Shown here: positions 1 through 7,196 of the stretch, in pieces
Position numbering within the stretch: position 1 is the stretch's first letter
How the letters are laid out: each line of letters begins with the position of its first letter
NCBI GenBank assembly: GCA_910578765.1
Contig: CAJTRW010000017.1
Span: forward strand, 1-42,731
Direction of reading: 5' to 3'
Length of the DNA stretch: 42,731 bases
From: an uncultured Christensenella sp.
Lineage (GTDB): Bacteria; Bacillota; Clostridia; Christensenellales; Borkfalkiaceae
The notes under the pieces: model-generated
The model's database searches: none
The model's input: only the letters and a program-made list of their open reading frames with translations
What the model was told of the DNA's origin: nothing
Position numbers and translations under genes: made by a program

Positions 1-1654
1 CCTTAGACGCCTTATAACTGCCGTCCGCGTTATCCGTTAATTCCGCAGGCAGACTGCCGTCTACTTTTATGTATTTAGTCCAATCGCCCGTGCCGGTTGT
101 GTCGGGGCTGGTTAGTGTGAATGTTATGTCCTTGCCAGTGTATTCCTGTCCGTTTATATCACCCGTTGCCACCGCGGGCTTAGTAAATACCTTGGGCGTT
201 ATTGTTATTGTTATCGTTTTACTTATAACGCCAGTAGAGGTTTTGCGTTTACCGATATCTTTCCAAATTAATTTTTGTTCGTCAATATCGGTATAGTCCT
301 TATCGATTAAATCAACCGTTACGGTATATTTACCCGCTTCCTTTAACGTAAGTTTTGCACCGCTTGTATTATTTGCCAACGTGCACGTTATGTTGCTTAC
401 ATTAGGCGTTGCCGTACCAGTACCCGAAGGACTTGTAGGAAGCGTATAGCTGTACAAGGTAGTCTTCGTTCCGCCCACGTCCTCACGCTCTATTTTGGTT
501 ATTGCGGATTTAGCCGTTTCAAAATACAGATTGAAGTCATGCGTAGTATCGTCCCATGCCATTGTCTTGGTTGTATCCGTAGTATTGTCTACCGTGGGGC
601 TTTCCGCTTCTTCAACTGCAATAGCAGATAAATTCAAATGTATAGCAGGTCTAATGCCAAAACTGTTATAAACAGGTTCATGTCCCACGTCGTAAGGTAA
701 TCCGCTGGCAGCAAGAAAGCTAGCGTTCATATCACCATTGCTAGCCGCCATGGCATTACGAAGCCAATTGTTTGTACCTGCTGAACGTTGAGCCGCCGTA
801 GTGTTCCATATTCCGACTAACGCATTGTAACCGGTTTCTCTAAAACTCGGGATCCATAAATTGTCTTCCGTCCAACTGTTATATGAATAATTGGTTCCGT
901 TTTTTACCAGCCATGTATCAGTACAAGCCGGATCGTTTGTTCCGTTCTCACTCATTTGCCAGCTTAAATTTTTCGGAGCCACAATATAATTATCAAACAA
1001 GCCGCCGGTAACGAATTCAGAATAAGTCGTATAAGACGAAATAGTAGCATTACTGCTATTAAGCTTCATTGTAGGATTAGCCGCACCGCTGTAATTTGCG
1101 GCGTGATAACCCGTCGAAGTCTTACCATTATTTATAAGTGCATGTAGATAACTTGAGGCATACATATTGCATGACGGTTCTACTACATTTTTACCCGACC
1201 AAGAATCCGCATAAGTCGATGTTTCGGAAACAGTAGCCTGCCACAAAGTTAAAGTCGCATAGCTTTTTCCTCCGATAACCGCTTTGGAAATATATGCGGG
1301 TATCCATTCAATTTCCGCACCCGTACCCGCTTTTTTTCCGAAATTTACGTTTTTACCGTTAAAAGCATTAGCGGTTATAGTTACATTATTATTAACAACG
1401 CCATTAATTAAATCAAATTTATCTGCGTAAGCAGGATTTGCCGCTGTTGCAATGTTATTTAATGTTTGTTGCGAAAATTCACCTTTTGCATAATCGTAAA
1501 TAGACCCGAGCAAAGTTTGGGAGCTTACATACGCATTAGCTTTCTTGGTTTTATTGAATACTCCCCCGAAAAACGCAACGGAAAAAGAAAGCATTACTGC
1601 GCAAATTACCGCCAGAGCCGCTATTAATAAATTTTTTGTTTTAAATTTTTTCAT
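1..1654 (-). CDS. Large secreted surface protein, DUF6273 plus Ig-like repeats (partial, runs off left edge)
   Basis: An open frame starts at an ATG at 1654 and stays open to position 1 (551 codons), so the gene is cut by the window edge. An AAGGGGTG ribosome site lies just upstream. Residues 1-40 form a Sec signal peptide: a lysine-rich start, a hydrophobic stretch, then a small-residue site near NAYVSS. The middle (roughly residues 190-340) is Trp/Asn/Gly-rich and ends in SFGIRPAIHLNLSAI, the typical close of DUF6273 domains found in large Clostridia surface proteins. After that come beta-rich Thr/Lys segments (about 380-551) with the look of bacterial Ig-like or adhesin repeats. No anchor is visible because the C-terminus is missing. 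The role is presumably extracellular adhesion or matrix. The frame is sure; the function is only a family-level guess. Confidence 0.85.
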   Translation of the reverse strand, partial: MKKFKTKNLLIAALAVICAVMLSFSVAFFGGVFNKTKKANAYVSSQTLLGSIYDYAKGEFSQQTLNNIATAANPAYADKFDLINGVVNNNVTITANAFNGKNVNFGKKAGTGAEIEWIPAYISKAVIGGKSYATLTLWQATVSETSTYADSWSGKNVVEPSCNMYASSYLHALINNGKTSTGYHAANYSGAANPTMKLNSSNATISSYTTYSEFVTGGLFDNYIVAPKNLSWQMSENGTNDPACTDTWLVKNGTNYSYNSWTEDNLWIPSFRETGYNALVGIWNTTAAQRSAGTNNWLRNAMAASNGDMNASFLAASGLPYDVGHEPVYNSFGIRPAIHLNLSAIAVEEAESPTVDNTTDTTKTMAWDDTTHDFNLYFETAKSAITKIEREDVGGTKTTLYSYTLPTSPSGTGTATPNVSNITCTLANNTSGAKLTLKEAGKYTVTVDLIDKDYTDIDEQKLIWKDIGKRKTSTGVISKTITITITPKVFTKPAVATGDINGQEYTGKDITFTLTSPDTTGTGDWTKYIKVDGSLPAELTDNADGSYKASK

Positions 1655-1707
1655 GGTGTGCACCCCTTTTTTTACAAAAAACAGTACCACACTTTTTGTT
1701 CACGGCA

Positions 1708-1817
1708 GATCCTTCACTGCGTTCAGGATGACGTTACCTTGTCATTCTGAGTGTAACGAAGAATCCCCCTCTGTTACCGAATATCTTTAAGATTCTTCGG
1801 CAAGCCTCGGAATGACA
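1708..1817. repeat. REP-like palindromic element, three half-units
   Basis: The segment 1740-1765 begins TGTCATTCTGAG and ends GAAGAATC. It is the imperfect inverse of 1791-1817, which begins GATTCTTCGG and ends GGAATGACA. A further inverted half-unit with GGATC/GTCATCCTGA-type sequence sits at 1708-1733. The TGTCATTCTGAG...CGAAGAATC core resembles widespread REP-type intergenic repeats. It lies between the leader hairpin and the surface-protein start codon. Confidence 0.6.
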
Positions 1818-1889
1818 TGAGAGTCAACCTAAAATTACAATAAGGTTTCCCCCCGTCCGTCACTGCGCGACAGCTACAAGCTTTTGGTA

Positions 1890-2041
1890 AAACAAAAAAG
1901 TGTGCCCCCCAAGAGACACACCTTGCATATTGCAGTATCTCTCAGAGTCACCACAACATCCGCATATTTATGCATATTAATATTACAACAGCAATTTACA
2001 CTGCAAAAACAATAAACGCACAATATGTATAAGAGATACAC
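1890..2041 (-). promoter_or_regulatory. Structured leader with competing hairpins (attenuator or riboswitch-like)
   Basis: Read on the minus strand, GTATCTCT (2039-2032) can pair perfectly with AGAGATAC (1942-1935), closing a domain of about 100 nt. The same AGAGATAC can instead pair with GTGTCTCT (1919-1912). GTGTCTCT overlaps the 5' arm of a terminator-like hairpin, AAGGTGTG / CACACTTT (1924-1917 with 1904-1897), followed by a U run (to 1890). This is the mutually exclusive geometry of an attenuator. I do not recognise a known riboswitch class, and the pairing was done by eye. Confidence 0.4.
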
Positions 2042-2070
2042 AAAAGCCTAATATTGGCATGCGTTAATTG

Positions 2071-2099
2071 TTAATATAGTGTTAAATTGTCATTGTAAA
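2071..2099 (-). promoter_or_regulatory. Putative sigma-A promoter for the surface-protein gene
   Basis: On the minus strand TTTACA (2099-2094) and TATTAA (2076-2071) are separated by 17 bases. Transcription would start near 2064, leaving a leader of about 410 nt before the ATG at 1654. The -10 box is weak (4 of 6). Confidence 0.45.
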
Positions 2100-2324
2100 A
2101 CTATTAAATTATAATTTTTTGCATAATAAAATTATGCGGATATTGTGGTATCATAGAGTATATCACAGGAAAAAACGAATTTCAAGTCTTTTTTTGTAAA
2201 AAATAAAAATAGTGGTCGGTAGTTTTTTCAACCACAATATATTGTGTTTTGCAAAGGTTGCCATTGGCAAAAACTGTCTGCCAAGCAGACTTTTATGTGG
2301 TATTTTTGTTTTTATTGCGTCCCC

Positions 2325-2370
2325 GTTGTCATACTGAGCGGCGGCGAAGCATCTTAAATGATTCTTTTCA
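2325..2370. repeat. Second REP-like unit
   Basis: GTCATACTGAGCGG followed by GGCGAAGCATCTT is a diverged copy of the unit at 1740-1765, in the same orientation. It ends about 55 bases before the pckG promoter. The rest of the 1655-2496 gap is AT-rich, with no credible gene. Confidence 0.5.
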
Positions 2371-2425
2371 AGTACCGGAATATACACCCAACGTAAATTT
2401 CATAAATTTTATTATTTCAATTTGT

Positions 2426-2454
2426 TTGCAATATTTATATATATTCTGTATAAT
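2426..2454 (+). promoter_or_regulatory. pckG promoter
   Basis: TTGCAA (2426-2431), a 17-base spacer and a perfect TATAAT (2449-2454) lie about 40 bases before the pckG start codon. Confidence 0.75.
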
Positions 2455-2496
2455 GTATAAGGAAAAAATTGTTTTGTATTTTTAAGGAGATTTTAA

Positions 2497-4446
2497 ATGG
2501 CACTCACCAAAAACAAAAACGTACTGGATTTTGTTGCTGAAAGCGCAGAGCTTGCCCAGCCCGACAACATTGTCTGGATTGACGGCAGCCCCGCACAAAT
2601 TAAAGCTTTGAAGGAACAAGCCGTAAAAAGCGGCGAGCTTATTAAGCTTAACGAAAATTTACTGCCCGACTGTTACCTTCACCGCACGAAGGTAAACGAC
2701 GTTGCGCGCGTAGAGGACAGAACCTTTATATGCACCAAAAATAAAGATGACGCGGGCCTCATTAACTACTGGATGGACCCCAGACAGGGCTACGAGCTTT
2801 GCAGCGAAATTGCAAGGGGCTCTATGAAGGGCAGGACTATGTACGTTATACCTTATTCTATGGGCGTAGTCGGCAGCAGCTTCGCAAAAATAGGTATAGA
2901 GGTTACCGACAGTATATACGTCGTATTGAATATGAATATAATGACGCGCGTAGGCAAACAGTGCCTTGACGCGTTGGGCAAGAAGGGAGACTTTATTAAA
3001 GGATTCCATGCAAAGTGCAACGTGGACGCGGACAAACGCTACATAATGCACTTCCCCGAGGATAACACGATAATTTCCGTAAACTCCGCTTACGGCGGAA
3101 ACGTGCTTTTGGGCAAGAAATGCTTTGCTTTGAGAATTGCCTCCTACCTCGGCAAAAACGAGGGCTGGATGGCGGAACACATGCTTATCCTCGGCGTTAC
3201 CTATCCCGACGGAGAAAAGAAATATGTTGCGGCGGCATTCCCTTCCGCTTGCGGCAAAACCAACCTTGCTATGCTTATACCGCCCAAGCATTATCTTGAA
3301 AAGGGTTACAAGGTAGAGTGCATTGGCGACGATATTGCCTGGATACGCGTAGGCGACGACGGCAGACTGTGGGCGGTCAACCCCGAAAACGGTTTCTTCG
3401 GCGTTGCGCCCGGCACTAACGAGCACAGTAATTACAACGCACTTCAATCCACCAAGCGCGGCACGATTTTCACCAACGTTGCGCTCAACACAGACGATAT
3501 GACGGTTTGGTGGGAAGGACTTACCAAGGAACTGCCCGAGCACTGCATTGACTGGACGGGCAAACCTTGGAATTCCGAAAAATATGACAAGCACGACAAG
3601 TCCACATGCGCGGCGCACCCCAACAGCCGTTTCACCGCACCCGCGGAAAACTGCCCCTGCGTTTCGCCCGACTTCAATTCCAAAAAGGGCGTACCCCTTT
3701 CCGCTATAATATTCGGCGGAAGAAGGGCGGGAACGACCCCGCTTGTTTATCAGTCGAGGGACTGGAACCACGGCGTGTTTATCGGTTCGGCAATGTCGTC
3801 CGAAACCACTGCGGCGGCAACAGGCGCGACGGGCGTTCTCCGTCACGACCCTATGGCTATGAAGCCCTTCGCCGGATATCATATGGGCGACTACTTCCAG
3901 CACTGGATAGACATGGGCAAAAAGGTTAAAAACCCGCCTAAAATTTTCAACGTAAACTGGTTCAGACAGGATGCGGACGGCAACTTTATGTGGCCGGGCT
4001 TCGGCGACAATATGCGCGTGCTTGAATGGATTTTGAAGCGTTGCGGCGAAAACCCCGTCGACGCCGTCGAAACCCCGATTGGCTACGTGCCCAAGGCTGA
4101 GGATATCGACATTACCGATTTGGATTACAGCATTTCCGACAACAAGAAGTTCGATTTGGAAGCACTGAAAGAAATTCTTACCGTCGACCCCGAAAAATGG
4201 GAGGCGGAAGCGCAGGAGATAGAGGGATATTACAACTCCGCTATCCGCTCGAGAATACCCACCGAGCTTTGGGATTGTCTGGATAAATTAAAGTCCAACT
4301 GCGCCGCGGCTAAACCCGCGCCCGTTAAAGCAGAACCCAAAAAAGCGGTAAAGAAAGCGCCCGCAAAAAAACCCGCGGCTAAGACCGCAACGAAAAAGGC
4401 GCCCGCTACAAAAGCAACGCCCAAAACCGCAACAAAGAAAAAGTAA
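2497..4446 (+). CDS. pckG: Phosphoenolpyruvate carboxykinase (GTP), with Lys/Ala/Pro-rich C-terminal tail
   Basis: Interconverts oxaloacetate plus GTP with PEP, CO2 and GDP in the cytoplasm; in fermentative anaerobes it often runs toward oxaloacetate. The GTP-type family is clear from the P-loop-like FPSACGKTN (about residues 248-256), the following GDDIAWIRV and NPENGFFGVAPGT metal and substrate segments, and FGGRRAGTTPLVYQSRDW. The start ATG follows AAGGAG by seven bases and has its own promoter and terminator, so the gene is monocistronic. The enzyme core ends near residue 602. Residues 603-649 are an extra tail made almost only of Lys, Ala, Pro and Thr, resembling histone H1 or AlgP tails. 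This tail is unusual for the family, which normally stops near 600 residues, and could bind nucleic acid or other polyanions. The identity is certain; the tail's role is unknown. Confidence 0.97.
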   Translation: MALTKNKNVLDFVAESAELAQPDNIVWIDGSPAQIKALKEQAVKSGELIKLNENLLPDCYLHRTKVNDVARVEDRTFICTKNKDDAGLINYWMDPRQGYELCSEIARGSMKGRTMYVIPYSMGVVGSSFAKIGIEVTDSIYVVLNMNIMTRVGKQCLDALGKKGDFIKGFHAKCNVDADKRYIMHFPEDNTIISVNSAYGGNVLLGKKCFALRIASYLGKNEGWMAEHMLILGVTYPDGEKKYVAAAFPSACGKTNLAMLIPPKHYLEKGYKVECIGDDIAWIRVGDDGRLWAVNPENGFFGVAPGTNEHSNYNALQSTKRGTIFTNVALNTDDMTVWWEGLTKELPEHCIDWTGKPWNSEKYDKHDKSTCAAHPNSRFTAPAENCPCVSPDFNSKKGVPLSAIIFGGRRAGTTPLVYQSRDWNHGVFIGSAMSSETTAAATGATGVLRHDPMAMKPFAGYHMGDYFQHWIDMGKKVKNPPKIFNVNWFRQDADGNFMWPGFGDNMRVLEWILKRCGENPVDAVETPIGYVPKAEDIDITDLDYSISDNKKFDLEALKEILTVDPEKWEAEAQEIEGYYNSAIRSRIPTELWDCLDKLKSNCAAAKPAPVKAEPKKAVKKAPAKKPAAKTATKKAPATKATPKTATKKK

Positions 4447-4457
4447 GTAAAAATGTT

Positions 4458-4487
4458 AACGCCTCCGCAGAATTGCGGAGGCGTTTT
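4458..4487. terminator. Bidirectional terminator between pckG and the lipoprotein gene
   Basis: AACGCCTCCGCA pairs with TGCGGAGGCGTT around a four-base loop and is followed by TTCT on the plus strand. On the minus strand it is followed by AACATTTTT, serving the convergent gene. Confidence 0.85.
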
Positions 4488-5150
4488 CTATTGCAGATTA
4501 AATGTTATAAAAATTTCGTTATCTATTGTTTTTAATACTGCTTCAAGAGTGTATCCGTTCGCCGCTACGTAAACGGCGTCATTTAATACAGTAACGCGAA
4601 ACAAATTTTTACGCTTGTAAAATTCTGCCGTTTCTTCCGGCGAAGCAGTTGTTTTGTATGCAGATTTTAGCGTTACCCCGTAGATATGTTCAGCTGAACT
4701 TCCGTTTTTCTGTATTTGTAAAAAATGGTAGGGCACAAGTACGCTTACAATCTTTCCGTCAAAATCGAATTTTTGCCATAGCGAAGTAAAAGCATAAACG
4801 CCGCTTTGCGTTCGGGTGACAAGATAGTAATGCATGTCGCCGCCGTTTAAGGTTTTCTCTATAAAAATATAGTTATCGCCATAAACCCGCGCTGAATATG
4901 CTTCGCCTTTCTTATTAAATTTGTTGACTTCGACGGCAATGCTTTCAAGCGACTGCGAAGTTTTAAATGCCGTACCGTGCGACTCCGCCCAAGCTTTTTC
5001 AAACTTAACGGGAAGCTTCATTCCGTCACCCTGACAGCATGAAGCGTAAACCTCTTTTACCGCATCGTCACATGCCGTTAACCCGCACATATAAACAACC
5101 AAACAGCATACAAACACTGCAACAAATAATATTTTCAATGCCTTTTTCAT
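4488..5150 (-). CDS. Putative lipoprotein of unknown function
   Basis: 220 residues. The N-terminus has a Lys-rich start, a hydrophobic stretch and the lipobox LTAC (Cys about residue 27), so the protein should be lipid-anchored on the outer face of the membrane. The mature part is mixed alpha/beta with many Tyr and Phe residues (for example ARVYGDNYIFIEKTLNGGD) and ends in a short beta segment. I do not recognise a family. It is convergent with pckG and divergent from the ECF sigma gene; the 184-bp shared upstream region could allow co-regulation with that pair, but nothing proves it. Confidence 0.8.
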   Translation of the reverse strand: MKKALKILFVAVFVCCLVVYMCGLTACDDAVKEVYASCCQGDGMKLPVKFEKAWAESHGTAFKTSQSLESIAVEVNKFNKKGEAYSARVYGDNYIFIEKTLNGGDMHYYLVTRTQSGVYAFTSLWQKFDFDGKIVSVLVPYHFLQIQKNGSSAEHIYGVTLKSAYKTTASPEETAEFYKRKNLFRVTVLNDAVYVAANGYTLEAVLKTIDNEIFITFNLQ

Positions 5151-5275
5151 AATGCCTACCTACCTCTTTTTAACCGAATTTTAAAAGATGAATTAACTTT
5201 TTGCATATTTTAAGCTTCATATTAATAATCGTTTTAAAGGCGTAAAACCTTTCAAAAATTCCGTAAAAATTTTGC

Positions 5276-5305
5276 TTGACATAATCGTTTTTGCGAAAAT
5301 ATAAT
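5276..5305 (+). promoter_or_regulatory. Promoter of the ECF sigma/anti-sigma operon
   Basis: Consensus TTGACA (5276-5281) and TATAAT (5300-5305) with an 18-base spacer, 29 bases before the start codon. It looks like a housekeeping promoter rather than an autoregulated ECF-type site. Confidence 0.7.
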
Positions 5306-5334
5306 TAAATGACATTATTTTTACGGCGGATAAT

Positions 5335-5817
5335 ATGCAGATAAATCTGACGGACAAAAACGAAATAGAAAAAACCGTGGAAGAATTTTCCGACATGATT
5401 ATGCGTATTGCGTTTCAAAACGTAAAGCAGACAAGCAACGCCGAAGACATCATGCAGGAAGTTTTTCTTGCCCTTTTAAAAAAGCGTAATTTTAAAAATC
5501 GCGAACATTTAAAAGCTTGGCTCATCCGCGTAACCATAAACAAATGCAAAGACTATTTGCGTTCGGTTACTCGACGTGAAATTTCGCTTGAAACCGTTCA
5601 ACCTTTTGTATCTGTTTCCGAGTGCGAAACGATAACCGAAGAAATTTTTGCCCTACCCGCAGATGACAGAAATATAATTTATCTGCACTATTACGAGGGA
5701 TATTCCGCCGCGGAAATAGGCAAAATAATCAAAAAATCTGAAAACGCGGTGTTTATAAAGCTTTGTCGCGCAAGGGAGAAACTTAAAGATATATTGGAGG
5801 ACAACGGCAATGAGTAA
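5335..5817 (+). CDS. RNA polymerase sigma factor, ECF (sigma-70) family
   Basis: 160 residues, normal for an ECF sigma factor. Region 2 spans about residues 15-75, with the -10-recognition segment NAEDIMQEVFLALLKK and the WLIRVTINKCKDYLR helix. Region 4 spans about 105-150, with YYEGYSAAEIGKIIKKSENAVFIKLCRAREKL as the helix-turn-helix that reads the -35 element. The gene overlaps the next one by 8 bases (ATGAGTAA), the usual translational coupling of a sigma factor with its anti-sigma factor. It directs RNA polymerase to an unknown regulon in response to an unknown, probably envelope, signal. The family is certain; the regulon is not predictable from here. Confidence 0.93.
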   Translation: MQINLTDKNEIEKTVEEFSDMIMRIAFQNVKQTSNAEDIMQEVFLALLKKRNFKNREHLKAWLIRVTINKCKDYLRSVTRREISLETVQPFVSVSECETITEEIFALPADDRNIIYLHYYEGYSAAEIGKIIKKSENAVFIKLCRAREKLKDILEDNGNE

Positions 5818-6439
5818 GTATACTGACGCTTTTGACAATATAAACGCAAGCGGGCAGGCAAAAAGCAAAGCGGTTGAAAACCTTCAACAAACAGCTTCCC
5901 GTAAAGAAAAAGTAAAAAGCAAACTCCACACCGCGCTTTTGGTTATTTCCGCATTGGTTTTAGTTACGGTATCTACTGTTATTACAGAGGTATTTAAGCC
6001 CGCAAACGATAAAGGCGAAAGTATTTACCGTATGAGCGAAACGTTTACGGCAAAAGACGGCGGATTTGCAACTTTCAGTGATATTCGGGCGGAAATTTCG
6101 GACTTGGACGAAGCATATATAAGGGTTAACGGTAATTTCGGATTTAATGAATTTTCCGTCAAACCGGAAGAAGTTAAGCTTTACTGCACTGTGAACGACA
6201 GTTTAAAGTTTGTTTTCGACGCGGACAAAACCAAAGAATTAAGCCTGGCTGATTTACACTTCGACGGCAAAAAAGCTGAAACCGCGGGGGAAGTAAATTT
6301 GGTTTTTACAGCAGACAACGAAACATATAATTCGCTTAAACAGCTTGCCGAAACCGTACCGGACGGACAAATTAAACTTCGCATGGGTTGCTTTGCAATG
6401 ACGTCTTTCGTTTTTAACCTACACGAAATAATTTTTTAA
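5810..6439 (+). CDS. Probable membrane-bound anti-sigma factor
   Basis: 209 residues. Residues 1-40 are charged and cytoplasmic, one transmembrane helix lies at about 41-63 (LLVISALVLVTVSTVIT), and the remaining 145 residues form an outside domain rich in acidic and Phe residues. This topology, plus the 8-bp overlap with the ECF sigma gene, makes an anti-sigma role likely: the N-terminus would hold the sigma factor and the outer domain would sense the signal. No zinc-binding anti-sigma motif (HxxxCxxC) is visible, so it is not of the ZAS class. The function is inferred from context. Confidence 0.7.
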   Translation: MSKYTDAFDNINASGQAKSKAVENLQQTASRKEKVKSKLHTALLVISALVLVTVSTVITEVFKPANDKGESIYRMSETFTAKDGGFATFSDIRAEISDLDEAYIRVNGNFGFNEFSVKPEEVKLYCTVNDSLKFVFDADKTKELSLADLHFDGKKAETAGEVNLVFTADNETYNSLKQLAETVPDGQIKLRMGCFAMTSFVFNLHEIIF

Positions 6440-6446
6440 TTAAATT

Positions 6447-6480
6447 AAAATCCCCCGCGCGATTTCGCAGGGGATTTTTT
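6447..6480 (+). terminator. Terminator of the sigma/anti-sigma operon
   Basis: AAATCCCC and GGGGATTT arms with an inner GCG/CGC pairing, followed by a T6 run. It abuts the convergent queT stop. Confidence 0.85.
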
Positions 6481-7120
6481 ATTTATCGTTAGTTTCGTCG
6501 GGCGGTGGGGGGCAGTTTGCGGTTGACTGTTCCGTGCTGACTTTTTTCGGGGCAATGCCGTCCGTAAAAACCGATACGCCCTTTTTACGCAGACGGTAAA
6601 CCGCAATATACAGAGGGATACCCAACACGTAAATCCAAAGCCCTTCGTTTAAAAGCATAACGGCAAATTCGTACCAGTACACAATATCCGTACTGCCTGC
6701 AAGTATCCATATAAGCGGAACCAGAAACGCGTTAAACAACACGGGAAATATTCCGCCGACGGCAACGCGAAGAATATGGTTTTTGGCAAGTCTGCCTGCG
6801 CCGTAGGTTAAAAACGCCGCGGCAAGCGTTGCCAGACTTCCCAAAAAAATATCGTACAGCCCGTAACCCGAAATAAGATTTGCAAGCATACAGCCTATCC
6901 AAAGCGCGGGCACCGTTTCGGGAAAAAACAGCGGCAGTATGCACAGCGCTTCCGCCGGACGGATTTGTAAAGGTCCGTACGCAAAAGAACCGAGCGCCCA
7001 GGTAAGTACCGCATACAGCGCGGCGATTACCCCCGCGCGGCAAAGTCTTTTAGTGGTAAAATATTTTTCATAATCGTAAATAATAAAGCGGACGCACCGA
7101 GGGCATCCGCTTTTTTGCAT
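6479..7120 (-). CDS. queT: QueT-type queuosine-precursor ECF transporter S component
   Basis: An integral membrane protein with five to six hydrophobic segments. The FAYGPLQIRPAEALCILPLF stretch is the signature of the QueT family (PF06177), the substrate-binding S component that imports queuosine precursors with a shared ECF energising module. The 5' end is odd: the only in-frame start is the ATG at 7120, inside a terminator-like hairpin and adding about 17 residues of poor family fit (QKSGCPRCVRF). An ATG at 7071 with a normal QueT beginning (MKK/MKN then FTTKRL) lies one base out of frame, next to an A5/T4 homopolymer. One inserted base there would restore a typical N-terminus. The family is sure; the true start is uncertain. 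It follows jag on the same strand. Confidence 0.85.
   Translation of the reverse strand: MQKSGCPRCVRFIIYDYEKYFTTKRLCRAGVIAALYAVLTWALGSFAYGPLQIRPAEALCILPLFFPETVPALWIGCMLANLISGYGLYDIFLGSLATLAAAFLTYGAGRLAKNHILRVAVGGIFPVLFNAFLVPLIWILAGSTDIVYWYEFAVMLLNEGLWIYVLGIPLYIAVYRLRKKGVSVFTDGIAPKKVSTEQSTANCPPPPDETNDK
7085..7113. terminator. Hairpin between jag and queT
   Basis: AAAGCGGA (7085-7092) pairs with TCCGCTTT (7106-7113). The plus strand has TTTTTT after it; the minus strand has TTTATTATTT. It probably ends the dnaN/rpmH-to-jag transcript. It overlaps the first codons of the longest queT frame, which argues that the annotated queT start is too long. Confidence 0.6.
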
Positions 7121-7196
7121 CTACTCGGTTTTTTTAGCGATGTGTTTTGTCCCCGATAATGGAGGCTTCCCCGAAAACCATCTTAATATTTGAATT

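Noticed and set aside
2659..3903. 414-codon minus-strand open frame opposite pckG
   Set aside because: It lies wholly within a certain gene, has a composition typical of an antisense shadow (Val/Arg/Ala-rich, no domain), and has no ribosome site or promoter.
7114..7196. Possible preQ1 riboswitch upstream of queT
   Set aside because: I looked for class I, II and III patterns; an ATGG/CCAT pairing with an A-rich tail is present but the conserved core bases are not, so I do not claim one.
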